DNA of 39,243 nucleotides from contig FR902213.1 in assembly GCA_000438415.1 (NCBI GenBank), positions 1-39,243 of the forward strand, read 5' to 3'. This document shows, piece after piece, positions 23,882-32,170 of the stretch; positions within the stretch are counted from its first letter, which is position 1, and each line of letters starts with the position of its first letter. Position numbers and translations under genes: made by a program. This stretch comes from Clostridium sp. CAG:628 (lineage in GTDB: Bacteria > Bacillota_I > Bacilli_A > RF39 > UBA660). Under the pieces are notes generated by a model. That model saw only the letters and a list, made by a program, of their open reading frames with translations. It was not told where the DNA came from and ran no database searches.

Positions 23882-24709
23882 ATGAAAAAAGTAATTATAC
23901 CGATAATAATGGTAATTCTAATAGTGCTAGGAGCAATTGGATTAACAAACAAAATAACCCACAAAAAAGAAACACCAAAAGAAACAGAAAAAATAATAAA
24001 ACCTACAAAAGAAAAAGAAACATATAAAATAGAAAATACAAAAACAAAAAAAACATACAACTTAGAATACCCAAATTCAGATAACCTAGATTTAACTAGT
24101 GGTTATGAATTAAAAAAAGTGGATGGTTTATACATAATGTACTATAACGAAACAGAATACCTATACACTACAAATGAATACAAACCATTTACATCATACT
24201 TAGTAAAAAATAGTATAATATTAAAAGACAAACAACAAGTAATTTTACCTAACGAAAATAACACAAAATTAGTTTGGTATGACTTTACTGGAAAAAAACT
24301 AAAAGAAACTAAGTCATACACAAAAATATTACATAATAATAAAACATACTTTATTGCAGAAATAAATAACAAAACGAATCTATATACTTTAAATGATGAA
24401 AAAGAGTATATTTCTAACTTAGATTTTCTTAATGATGTAAAAAGACTTAACATAATAGATAACAAGTCATACATACAAATAAACTTAAATAAAACAACTT
24501 ATTCATATAAAGAATTAGAAGAAATTAAAAAATATGCATTCTTATTAACACACACAGATAAACCATATGATGACTATAACATAGCCGAAATAACTGAATT
24601 TAATAATAACTTTAATATTGATGACTACAATGTTCTAAATATAGAATATGTTATAGACACAACTACAAAAGAAATAAGCATATCTTCAGTATACATAGAA
24701 AAAAGATAA
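23882..24709 (+). CDS. Hypothetical membrane-anchored extracytoplasmic protein
   Basis: Not recognised. The 275-residue protein has a short cytoplasmic tip, one hydrophobic helix (about 4-22), a Lys/Glu/Thr-rich tether (about 24-55), and a polar, Asn/Lys/Tyr-rich domain with alternating beta-like stretches, such as KKVDGLYIMYYNETEYLYTT. It has no cysteine in the exported part and no enzymatic motif that I can see. It starts 24 nt after murA with AAAGAAGG as ribosome site, so it is probably co-transcribed with murA. The next gene, also an exported protein, is 39 nt downstream. A wall or surface role is only a guess from position. Confidence 0.8.
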   Translation: MKKVIIPIIMVILIVLGAIGLTNKITHKKETPKETEKIIKPTKEKETYKIENTKTKKTYNLEYPNSDNLDLTSGYELKKVDGLYIMYYNETEYLYTTNEYKPFTSYLVKNSIILKDKQQVILPNENNTKLVWYDFTGKKLKETKSYTKILHNNKTYFIAEINNKTNLYTLNDEKEYISNLDFLNDVKRLNIIDNKSYIQINLNKTTYSYKELEEIKKYAFLLTHTDKPYDDYNIAEITEFNNNFNIDDYNVLNIEYVIDTTTKEISISSVYIEKR

Positions 24710-24748
24710 GTTCTAATAGGATATAAAAAACGTAAAATATTACTAGGA

Positions 24749-25468
24749 GTGATTTATATAAAAAAGAAACTAGTAATATTTTTAATTGCAACAATTCCTA
24801 TACTTCTAATATACAAAATAACTATAAATAAAACATATACATACTTATCTATTGGAGATGATCTTGCTAAAGGACACACACCTTTTAACACATATAATAT
24901 GTCATACACAGACTACCTATATAAATACTTAAAAGAACAATACCCAAAAATAAAACTAAACAAAGATTTTATAGAAGAAGATATAAGAATAAAAGACTTA
25001 ATAATTAAAATAACTGAACCAGATTTAACTAAATCAAAAAACTTATCTCAAGCCCTAAAAAAAGCAGATATAATAACTTTGTCAGTAGGAAGTGATGAAT
25101 TATTTAGTAAACTAAGAAGTAACTATACTATAACAAATATGAACTTTTTCTATATAGATGAACTATTAAAAGATACAACTACTCTTCTAAAAGAAATAAG
25201 AAAAATTACTAATAAAAAAATATATATAATAGGTTACTATAGTCCAATAAATGAAACCTTAGAAAACTCTTCTTATATAACTACCCTATTTAACTATATT
25301 GATACTAAATATATGGATTTAGAAACAAAATATAATGTTACTTACATAAGAATAGATGAAGAATTTAGAAACAATCCATTATATCTTCCAAACAAAACAA
25401 ATGCATTTCCTAGTTTAGAAGGATACAAATTAATATCAGATAAAATAATAAAAAAACTAGAGAGTTAG
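24749..25468 (+). CDS. SGNH/GDSL-fold protein lacking catalytic residues, membrane-anchored
   Basis: The 239-residue protein has an N-terminal signal anchor (about 8-24) and then the layout of an SGNH hydrolase. Block I is YLSIGDDLAKG, where GDS is expected, so the nucleophile Ser is Asp. Block III is ITLSVGSDEL, where GxND is expected, so Asn is Ser. Block V is NAFPSLEGYKLISDKI, where DxxHPxxxGY is expected, so both the Asp and the His positions differ. Fold recognition by pattern is reasonable, but esterase activity looks lost. The start is uncertain: the GTG at 24749 overlaps the AGGAG ribosome site, and the codon best spaced from it (24758) is ATA. The stop overlaps the convergent prfB stop. 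Confidence 0.7.
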   Translation: MIYIKKKLVIFLIATIPILLIYKITINKTYTYLSIGDDLAKGHTPFNTYNMSYTDYLYKYLKEQYPKIKLNKDFIEEDIRIKDLIIKITEPDLTKSKNLSQALKKADIITLSVGSDELFSKLRSNYTITNMNFFYIDELLKDTTTLLKEIRKITNKKIYIIGYYSPINETLENSSYITTLFNYIDTKYMDLETKYNVTYIRIDEEFRNNPLYLPNKTNAFPSLEGYKLISDKIIKKLES

Positions 25469-25487
25469 CTTTTTAAATAACTCTCTA
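25458..25487. terminator. Bidirectional terminator between the SGNH-like gene and prfB
   Basis: TAGAGAGTTA (25458-25467) pairs with TAACTCTCTA (25478-25487), a 10-bp perfect stem with a 10-nt loop. A run of A precedes it on the left and a T-rich stretch follows on the right. Both convergent stop codons lie in the left arm. Confidence 0.85.
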
Positions 25488-26545
25488 TTATTTCATCTAA
25501 ATTTCCATCAAGTACTCCATTAACATCACTTGTTTCATATCCACTTCTTAAGTCTTTTACCATAGTATAAGGACACATAACATAATTTCTAATTTGACTA
25601 CCAAAATTAACATCCATAACAGACCCTTTTAAATCATTAATCTTTTTATCCATAGTCTCTTTTTCAAGTAAATAAAGTTTACTCTTCAAAATTTCTAAAG
25701 CCTTTTCCTTATTCTTAATTTGACTTCTTTCATTTTGACATGTCACAACAATACCAGTTGGTTTATGAGTAATTCTAACTGCTGAATCAGTTGTATTAAC
25801 ACTCTGTCCTCCAGCCCCACTACTTCTAAACACATCAATTTTTAAATCTTCTTCTTTAATATTAACCTCTACTTTAGTATCAATTTCAGGAGTAACAAGT
25901 ACACTTGCAAAAGAAGTATGTCTTCTCTTATTACTATCAAATGGGCTTATTCTAACAAGCCTATGAACCCCTGTTTCCCCCTTTAAATATCCAAAAGCAT
26001 TAATACCTTTCACATTAATAGTAGCCCCTTTAATACCTACTTCTTCTCCGTAAGATAGACTAATTATAGTATACTTATACCCTTTCTTTTCAAAATATCT
26101 TAAGTACATTCTAAGTATCATATTAGCCCAGTCATTACTCTCAGTTCCTCCAGCCCCACTATGTATTTCAATATAAGCATTATTTTTATCAAATTCCCCA
26201 TTTAAAAGAACATCCATTCTAAGTTTTTCAATATTCTCTTTAACTTTATTAATATCATCATTAACTAAAATAATTTCATCACTAGATAAATCCATTTTTA
26301 AAAATTCACTAATATCAATTAATAAATCCCTAGTATTTTCATATAACTTAACACTATTTTTAAAACTACTAAGTAAACTTAGAATCTGATTACTATCACT
26401 TCTATTCCAAAAATCTTCACTATTAACCTCTTTATTAAGATTATTTATTTCTTTAATTTTACCTTCATAGTCAAAGTGACCTCCCAAGACTATCTAATTC
26501 ATTTTTTAAATCATTTACTAAATTAATAATCTCTTTTGTTTCCAT
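25465..26545 (-). CDS. prfB: Peptide chain release factor 2, with programmed +1 frameshift
   Basis: RF2 reads UGA and UAA. The ORF from the ATG at 26545 (ribosome site GGAGGAAGAAA) runs 24 codons to an in-frame TGA at 26473-26471. The site reads GGGAGG, three bases, then CTTTGAC: the classical RF2 autoregulatory slip from CTT into the +1 frame (GAC at 26472). The joined product is about 359 residues. It has the SPF codon-recognition motif (VRISPFDSNKRRHTS) and GAGGQSVNTTDSAVR. When RF2 is scarce, slow termination favours the shift and more RF2 is made. The start overlaps the pduL 3' end by 23 nt. Confidence 0.96.
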
Positions 26546-27110
26546 TTTCTTCCTCCAAAATCTCTACTTCATCTCCATTATTAAGTAAAAAAGCATTTGC
26601 TTCATCAGTATCTAAATGAAGTTCTAAATTATAACTATCTTTACTTTTAACAATAACATTTTCAAGTATTCCACCACGTATTCCATCTACTTTAACACTT
26701 AGTACTTTTCCATCATACCATCCATACTTAGCTAACTCACTACTCTTACAATGAACGTGTCTATTAGCTAAAATACATGCATTTTTAACAAGTACCCTAT
26801 TACCTTTATTCACAAGTATTATATCACTAGCACCATCAAAATTACCACTCATTTTAACAGGTGCCTTAATACCTAATTTAAAAGCATCAGTTCTACTAAT
26901 TTCCACTTGAGTCCTACTTCTTAAAGGACCAACAACCCTAACATTAGTAATAACTCCTTTTTCACTAACAAGGTCAACTACTAAATCACTAACAAACTCT
27001 CCCTCTTGACTAAGAACTTTAACTTCATTTATTTTAGTAAACCCAAGTTTTAAAAAAGTATCTTCATCCAAATGAACATGTCTATTACTAACTCCAACTT
27101 TGATTTTCAT
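26523..27110 (-). CDS. pduL: PduL-type phosphate acyltransferase (phosphotransacylase)
   Basis: Converts acyl-CoA and phosphate to acyl-phosphate and CoA, normally followed by acetate or propionate kinase to make ATP. The 195-residue protein carries the duplicated PduL zinc-site motifs: VGVSNRHVHLDEDTF near the N-terminus and CILANRHVHCKSSEL at about 112-126, then LELHLDTDEAN. No microcompartment shell genes are nearby and no encapsulation peptide is obvious. It is therefore more likely the housekeeping phosphotransacetylase of an acetate pathway than a pdu enzyme (inference). It is upstream of and overlaps prfB. Confidence 0.92.
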   Translation of the reverse strand: MKIKVGVSNRHVHLDEDTFLKLGFTKINEVKVLSQEGEFVSDLVVDLVSEKGVITNVRVVGPLRSRTQVEISRTDAFKLGIKAPVKMSGNFDGASDIILVNKGNRVLVKNACILANRHVHCKSSELAKYGWYDGKVLSVKVDGIRGGILENVIVKSKDSYNLELHLDTDEANAFLLNNGDEVEILEEENGNKRDY

Positions 27111-27190
27111 TCTTCACCTCTAAAAATATTATACATTAAAAACTTCTAAAATAAAAGAATAATAATAAACTTAAATGAGGAGGAAAAATT

Positions 27191-27520
27191 ATGAATGGAA
27201 GTTATTACAAAAATCCAGATTTTATGCCGTATCCAAATTTTGAAAGGGATGAAAGCGTTGAAGAATTACCAATGGAACAAAGTTATATAGAGAACATACT
27301 TAGAAATAACAAAGGAAAAAAAATAAAAGCTTATGTAAGTTTTCCAGATTCAATTAATTGGAAAGACAAAATATTTACTGGAATAATTGAACAAGCAGGA
27401 CGTGATCATTTAATAATAAGTGATCCAACTACTGGTAAATGGTATATGATATTAATGATATACTTAGATTATGTAGAGTTCGATGAAAAAATAAATTACA
27501 AAAAAAGTGATTTGATGTAA
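27191..27520 (+). CDS. gerQ: GerQ-like spore coat protein
   Basis: In B. subtilis GerQ is a coat protein needed for germination-driven cortex lysis and is cross-linked by transglutaminase. The 109-residue protein matches its conserved domain: EQSYIENILRNNKGKKIKAY, WKDKIFTGIIEQAGRDHLII and SDPTTGKWYMILMIYLDYVEFDE. It is much shorter than the 181 residues of the B. subtilis protein, because the N-terminal Gln-rich cross-linking region is missing. GAGGAGGAAAA precedes the ATG. With spoIIR it supports a sporulation programme in this lineage. Confidence 0.87.
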   Translation: MNGSYYKNPDFMPYPNFERDESVEELPMEQSYIENILRNNKGKKIKAYVSFPDSINWKDKIFTGIIEQAGRDHLIISDPTTGKWYMILMIYLDYVEFDEKINYKKSDLM

Positions 27521-27554
27521 AATGTAGAAATATGTTTTAAAAAATAAAAAAATA

Positions 27555-27572
27555 TGTTATAATTTATACATG
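27555..27572 (+). promoter_or_regulatory. Extended -10 promoter giving a near-leaderless dac message
   Basis: TGTTATAAT (TG at 27555-27556, hexamer 27558-27563) has no good -35. The first ATG of the carboxypeptidase gene (27570) lies 7 bp after the hexamer, where transcription should start. No Shine-Dalgarno is visible before it. The start is ATGATG, as in many leaderless messages. Confidence 0.55.
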
Positions 27573-28787
27573 ATGAAAAAAATAAAAAAAATAGTTTTAA
27601 CAATTTGTTTATTTATTCCATTTCTAGTAAATGCTCTAGAAATAAATGATTTATATTCAGAAAATGTAATTGTTTATAATAATGATGAAAATAAAATATT
27701 ATATGAAAAAAATAGTGAAGACACTTCAAGTATTGCAAGTCTTACAAAAATAATGACTACCCTAGTCTCAATTGAGAACATTAAAGACTTAAATGAAAAA
27801 GTAACTATTACAGAAAGAATGCTATCTTCAGTTCCATGGGATGCTTCAGTTGCTGGTTTAAAAGTTGGAGATGTTGTAACTTATGAAGACTTATTATATG
27901 CAAGTATGTTACCATCTGGAGCAGATGCTACTGACTCACTTGCTATAAGTTTAACTGGCTCAATAAGTAGCTTTGTTGAAAAAATGAATGACCTAGCAAA
28001 AAAACTAAACTTAACTGGTTTAAAGTTTAGTAATACTACTGGTTATGACGCTACAGGACACTATGGAACAGCAAAAGACATTCTAAAATTACTAGAATAT
28101 GCATTAGAAAACCCAACATTTAAAAAAATATATGAAACAAAAGAATACACATTATCAAATGGTTTAGAAGTTTCAAGTACAATTAATTATTATAACAAAA
28201 AATATGGTTATGACTTATCATTTATAAAAGGAAGTAAAACTGGATACACTGAAAATGCAGGATACTGCTTATCTACAGAAAGTGTAATAGATGGAGTAAA
28301 TATTTTAACAGTAACTCTAAATGCTCCAGACGATGGAAAAGCAAGAAACATAACTGACATAGATACAATAAAAGATGCGTTGAAAGAAAATATGCAAAAA
28401 GTAAATATTGTAGAAGAAAAAGAAGTATTAAAAGTACTAGAAACAAAAAACGCTAAAGAAGATTATGTAAAGTTAAGAAGTTTAAAAACAATAACAAGAT
28501 ATGTAGAAAAACCATTTAATAAAAACAAGGTAAAAATAGAATATAATGGTGAACAAGTAATAGATTCAACTACAAAACCTAATACTAAAGTTGGTACATT
28601 TAAAATCTATTACAATGATGAACTTATAGATGAAATGGATGCATTAACAAGTACTACACTACATTTTAGTGCATTTAAATACATAAAAAATAATATATTC
28701 TATTACCTAGGTTTAATCTTAATAATTGTATTAACAAGATTAGCATTAAAAAAGAAACCTAAAAAGTTAAAGAAGATACGTCGCTAG
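27570..28787 (+). CDS. Serine-type D-alanyl-D-alanine carboxypeptidase (DacF/DacB-like PBP)
   Basis: Peptidase S11 enzyme that trims the terminal D-Ala from peptidoglycan stem peptides. The 405-residue protein has a signal peptide (cleavage plausible after VNA, about 22), SLTK (57-60) with the acylated Ser, and the KTG triad in KGSKTGYTENAGYC. It also has a C-terminal beta domain, a transmembrane helix (about 371-390) and a Lys/Arg-rich tail. The second active-site motif, usually S-x-N (often SGNDA), reads SGADA. The gene is followed by a terminator, and its mRNA seems leaderless. Its place after gerQ leaves open a vegetative or a spore-cortex role. Confidence 0.9.
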   Translation: MMKKIKKIVLTICLFIPFLVNALEINDLYSENVIVYNNDENKILYEKNSEDTSSIASLTKIMTTLVSIENIKDLNEKVTITERMLSSVPWDASVAGLKVGDVVTYEDLLYASMLPSGADATDSLAISLTGSISSFVEKMNDLAKKLNLTGLKFSNTTGYDATGHYGTAKDILKLLEYALENPTFKKIYETKEYTLSNGLEVSSTINYYNKKYGYDLSFIKGSKTGYTENAGYCLSTESVIDGVNILTVTLNAPDDGKARNITDIDTIKDALKENMQKVNIVEEKEVLKVLETKNAKEDYVKLRSLKTITRYVEKPFNKNKVKIEYNGEQVIDSTTKPNTKVGTFKIYYNDELIDEMDALTSTTLHFSAFKYIKNNIFYYLGLILIIVLTRLALKKKPKKLKKIRR

Positions 28788-28802
28788 TTATCTTCTTTTT
28801 TT
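28770..28802 (+). terminator. Intrinsic terminator after the carboxypeptidase gene
   Basis: AGAAGATA (28771-28778) pairs with TATCTTCT (28789-28796), loop 10 nt containing the stop codon, followed by T residues to 28802. Confidence 0.88.
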
Positions 28803-28854
28803 ATACAAAACTCATCAAAAAACAAGTATAAAATTCGTACAAAATCTTGCACTT

Positions 28855-28883
28855 TTGCATTTTTCTAATATATTTGGTATAAT
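28855..28883 (+). promoter_or_regulatory. rplI-dnaB promoter
   Basis: TTGCAT (28855-28860), 17-bp spacer, TATAAT (28878-28883) with the TG of an extended -10 at 28875-28876. The rplI ATG is at 28901 behind GGAGGA. Confidence 0.85.
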
Positions 28884-28900
28884 TATCAAACGGAGGACTT

Positions 28901-29341
28901 ATGAAAATAATTCTAATAGACAATGTAAAAGGAACAGGAAAGAAAGATGAAGTAAAAGAAGTAAAAGACGGATATGGTTCTTTCCTAATAAAGAATAGAA
29001 AAGCGGTTTTATATTCTGATCGAAGTAAAGACATCTTAAAAACTCAAATAAAAGAAAGAGAAGACGAAGAAGCCTTACTAGTTAAAGAAATGAATGAAAT
29101 CAAAAACAAATTAGAAAAAGATACTTTAACTTTCAATGTAAAAACAGGCGATGCTGGAAAAGTATTCGGAAGCATAAGTTCTAAAAGTATTAGTGAAGAA
29201 CTTAAAAAGAAAGGTTATAGTATTGACAAAAAAATAATAAATGCTGAAAACCTAAATACACTAGGAACACATATAGTAAAAATTAACTTACATAAACAAG
29301 TAACTGCAGAACTAAATGTTGTTCTTAAGGATGGTGAATAA
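28901..29341 (+). CDS. rplI: 50S ribosomal protein L9
   Basis: Large-subunit protein with two globular domains joined by a long helix. The 146-residue product begins MKIILIDNVKGTGKKDEVKEVKDGYGSFLI, the L9 signature, and has the connecting helix (about 45-75). The C-terminal domain shows KTGDAGKVFGSISSKSISEEL. dnaB starts 2 nt after its stop, the same pairing as in B. subtilis (rplI with the replicative helicase gene). Confidence 0.96.
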   Translation: MKIILIDNVKGTGKKDEVKEVKDGYGSFLIKNRKAVLYSDRSKDILKTQIKEREDEEALLVKEMNEIKNKLEKDTLTFNVKTGDAGKVFGSISSKSISEELKKKGYSIDKKIINAENLNTLGTHIVKINLHKQVTAELNVVLKDGE

Positions 29342-29343
29342 AC

Positions 29344-30696
29344 ATGGCTAGAAAAGAGCCACAAAACTTAGATGCTGAAATTAATGCATTGGGTTGTGCA
29401 TTCTTAAATAAAGAAGCATTAGACAAAGTTTGTGAAGAACTAACTAGTTCAATGTTCTATGATGAAAAAAATGCTAAAATATTTGAAGTATTATCTTCAC
29501 TAAGAAACAAAGAAATAGCAGTAGACATAACTACAGTAACAAACGAACTAGAAAAAAGTGGAAATGGTTTATCAACAGTAGGAGGCTATTCTTATTTAAC
29601 AGAAGTAATAGATTCAGTTGCAACTCCTGCAAACATAAACTATTATATAAATATAATATTTGAAAAGTTTATTTTAAGAACATTAATAAATAAATCATCA
29701 AACATAATTGAAGAATGTTATGATGAATCAGAAGACTTAAACTCAATTGTTGAAAATGCAGAAAAAAGTATTCTTGAAGTAAACTCAGGAAGAATGGTAA
29801 AAGAAATAAAGCCAATTCAAGAAGTTTTAGTAAAAGCACAACAAGAATTAGAATTTCTTGCAAAAAATGGTGGAGATGTAACAGGTGTTCCTACAGGCTT
29901 TTATGATTTGGATAAAAGAACAACAGGTTTTCATGGAAACGAACTAATAATAATTGCAGGTCGTCCTGGTATGGGTAAATCAGCCCTTGCTATCAATATG
30001 GCTACTAATATGGCAGTTAACTATAAAAAATCAGTAGCATTATTTAACCTAGAAATGGGTTCAACTCAAATAGTAAACAGAATGCTTTCATCAGTAGGAC
30101 AAATTAATAGCCAAAAATTAAGAACAGGTAAACTTGATCACACAGACTGGAAAAAATATAACGAAACACTAAGTTTACTTGCAGACACAAAATTCTATAT
30201 AGATGATACTCCAGGAATCACTGTTTCTGAAATTAGAAGTAAATGTAGAAGACTAAAGAACTCTGATAAAGGATTAGACTGTATAATAATAGACTACTTA
30301 CAATTAATCAGTAGTTCTAATAAATATTCAGGACAAAGAACAAACGAAGTATCTGAAATCTCTAGAGACCTAAAAAAATTAGCGATGGAATTAGAAGTTC
30401 CCGTAATAGCTTTAGCGCAACTTTCTCGTGGAGTAGAACAAAGAGAAGACAAGCGTCCACTTATGAGTGACCTAAAAGAAAGTGGATCTATTGAACAAGA
30501 TGCCGACATTGTAATGTTTTTATATTGCGATGATTACTATAAATTTAAAAGTAAAGACAGACCACAATTATCACCTACAGAATTAATAATATCAAAACAC
30601 AGAAGTGGTGGTACTGGAACAATTGACTTAATTTTTGAAAGAACATATACTAATTTCAAAAATGTCATAAAAAGTGAGGAAAATGAAAATGAATAA
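29344..30696 (+). CDS. dnaB: Replicative DNA helicase DnaB
   Basis: Hexameric 5'-3' helicase at the replication fork (called DnaC in B. subtilis). The 450-residue protein has the N-terminal collar domain (PQNLDAEINALGCAFLN) and a RecA-like domain with Walker A GRPGMGKSALA, LFNLEMG, Walker B CIIIDYLQLI, SEISRDLKKLAMELEVPVIALAQLSRGVEQR, and a final FERTYTNF segment. It has no intein. The next gene begins inside its 3' end. Confidence 0.97.
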   Translation: MARKEPQNLDAEINALGCAFLNKEALDKVCEELTSSMFYDEKNAKIFEVLSSLRNKEIAVDITTVTNELEKSGNGLSTVGGYSYLTEVIDSVATPANINYYINIIFEKFILRTLINKSSNIIEECYDESEDLNSIVENAEKSILEVNSGRMVKEIKPIQEVLVKAQQELEFLAKNGGDVTGVPTGFYDLDKRTTGFHGNELIIIAGRPGMGKSALAINMATNMAVNYKKSVALFNLEMGSTQIVNRMLSSVGQINSQKLRTGKLDHTDWKKYNETLSLLADTKFYIDDTPGITVSEIRSKCRRLKNSDKGLDCIIIDYLQLISSSNKYSGQRTNEVSEISRDLKKLAMELEVPVIALAQLSRGVEQREDKRPLMSDLKESGSIEQDADIVMFLYCDDYYKFKSKDRPQLSPTELIISKHRSGGTGTIDLIFERTYTNFKNVIKSEENENE

Positions 30697-32170
30697 TAGA
30701 AGTAAGTACAAACTAATAGTATTTGGGGTTATACTAAGTAGTTTAGTATTCATATTAGGTACAGGAAGAAAAAGTTTGGGTCAAACACCTATGACAGTTT
30801 ATGAAGTATACCTAAATGGAAAAAGTCTAGGAGTTATAGAAAATGAAGAAAAACTATATAACTTGATAGACAAAGAACAAAATAGTTTAAAAAAGAAATA
30901 TGGAGTAAATAAAATATATGCTCCTATAGGACTTGAAACAACAAAAATTATGACATATCAAGGTGAAGTGGAAAGTGAAAAGAAAATATATGACAAAATA
31001 AAAGATAACGAACCCTTTACTTTGAAAGGTTATGAAATAACAATAAACTATGGTGAAAACAAAAAACAAACAATAAATGTCTTAAAAAAAGAAGATTTTG
31101 ATACAGCTTTAGAAAACACAATAAAAGCATTTGTAAGTGAAGAAGATTATGAAAAATACTTAGAAGATAAACAAGATAAAATAATTACAACAGGTTCTAC
31201 AATAAAAAATATTGATATTAAAGAAGAAATAACAATAAAAGAAAATTACATAAGTACAGATGACACAATATTTACTGATTCTAATGAATTATCAAAATAC
31301 TTATTATTTGGAACAACTGAAACACAAGGAACACATAAAGTAGTGTCCGGACAAACTGTTAAAGAAATAGCAGAAGAATATGAACTAAATACAAAAGAGT
31401 TTTTAATAGTTAATCCTTCTATTACAAGTGAAAACACTTTACTTTATGGTGGACAAGAGGTTAATGTTGGACTAATAAAACCAATAGTTAGTGTCGTTGT
31501 TGAAAATGATTTAATTGAAGATAAAGAAGTCTCTTATAAAAGAGATATAAAATATGATAACAAATTAGTAGTAGGTACAACTTACACTGAACAACAAGGA
31601 CAAAATGGAGTAAGTAGAGTTGAATACTATACTGAAACTATTAATGGTACAATTACACAAGTAATACCTATTAACTCAGAAGTAATAACTCCAGTAGTAA
31701 ATGAAGTAGTAGTTAAAGGTGGATTATCTGCTAACTATTTTGGAGATACAGGAGACTGGGCTTGGCCTACACTAACTCCATGTGTAATGACTTCATATTT
31801 TGGTTGGCGTACAGACCCAATTGATGGTTCACGTTCATACCATCCGGCATTAGATATATCTGGTACTGGACATGGTTCACCAATATATGCTGCACAAACA
31901 GGTACAGTATGGAAAATAGGTAGAGCAAGTGATATGGGTAACTATGTATACATAGACCATGGAAAAGGTTATAAAACACTATACATGCACTTAAGTGGAT
32001 TCGCAGATGGATTAAGAGTTGGATATGCAGTAAGCAAAGGAGAAGTAATTGCATATATGGGTTCAACAGGAAGAAGTACAGGTACACACTTAGACTTTAG
32101 ACTTATTTACGAAGGAACATATACTGACCCATGCATAATGTATTCAAATGCGTATTGTGGTACTAGGTAG
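30689..32170 (+). CDS. Exported LysM-G5-M23 peptidoglycan endopeptidase
   Basis: Cell-wall hydrolase or wall-binding protein. A signal anchor (about 7-25) is followed by a variable region to about 230 and a LysM domain (THKVVSGQTVKEIAEEYELNTKEF to YGGQEVNVG, about 230-280). Next come a G5 domain (VSYKRDIKYDNKLVVGTTYTEQ to VVVKG) and a C-terminal M23 metallopeptidase. The M23 residues are all present: HPALD (Zn His and Asp), YMHLSG and THLDF. The start is chosen at ATG 30689, because GAGGA lies 9 nt before it; GTG 30674 and ATG 30683 are poorer. It overlaps dnaB by 8 nt and walJ by 23 nt. B. subtilis walJ and rlmH lie in the wall-regulating walRK region, but walRK is absent here. Confidence 0.9.
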   Translation: MNNRSKYKLIVFGVILSSLVFILGTGRKSLGQTPMTVYEVYLNGKSLGVIENEEKLYNLIDKEQNSLKKKYGVNKIYAPIGLETTKIMTYQGEVESEKKIYDKIKDNEPFTLKGYEITINYGENKKQTINVLKKEDFDTALENTIKAFVSEEDYEKYLEDKQDKIITTGSTIKNIDIKEEITIKENYISTDDTIFTDSNELSKYLLFGTTETQGTHKVVSGQTVKEIAEEYELNTKEFLIVNPSITSENTLLYGGQEVNVGLIKPIVSVVVENDLIEDKEVSYKRDIKYDNKLVVGTTYTEQQGQNGVSRVEYYTETINGTITQVIPINSEVITPVVNEVVVKGGLSANYFGDTGDWAWPTLTPCVMTSYFGWRTDPIDGSRSYHPALDISGTGHGSPIYAAQTGTVWKIGRASDMGNYVYIDHGKGYKTLYMHLSGFADGLRVGYAVSKGEVIAYMGSTGRSTGTHLDFRLIYEGTYTDPCIMYSNAYCGTR

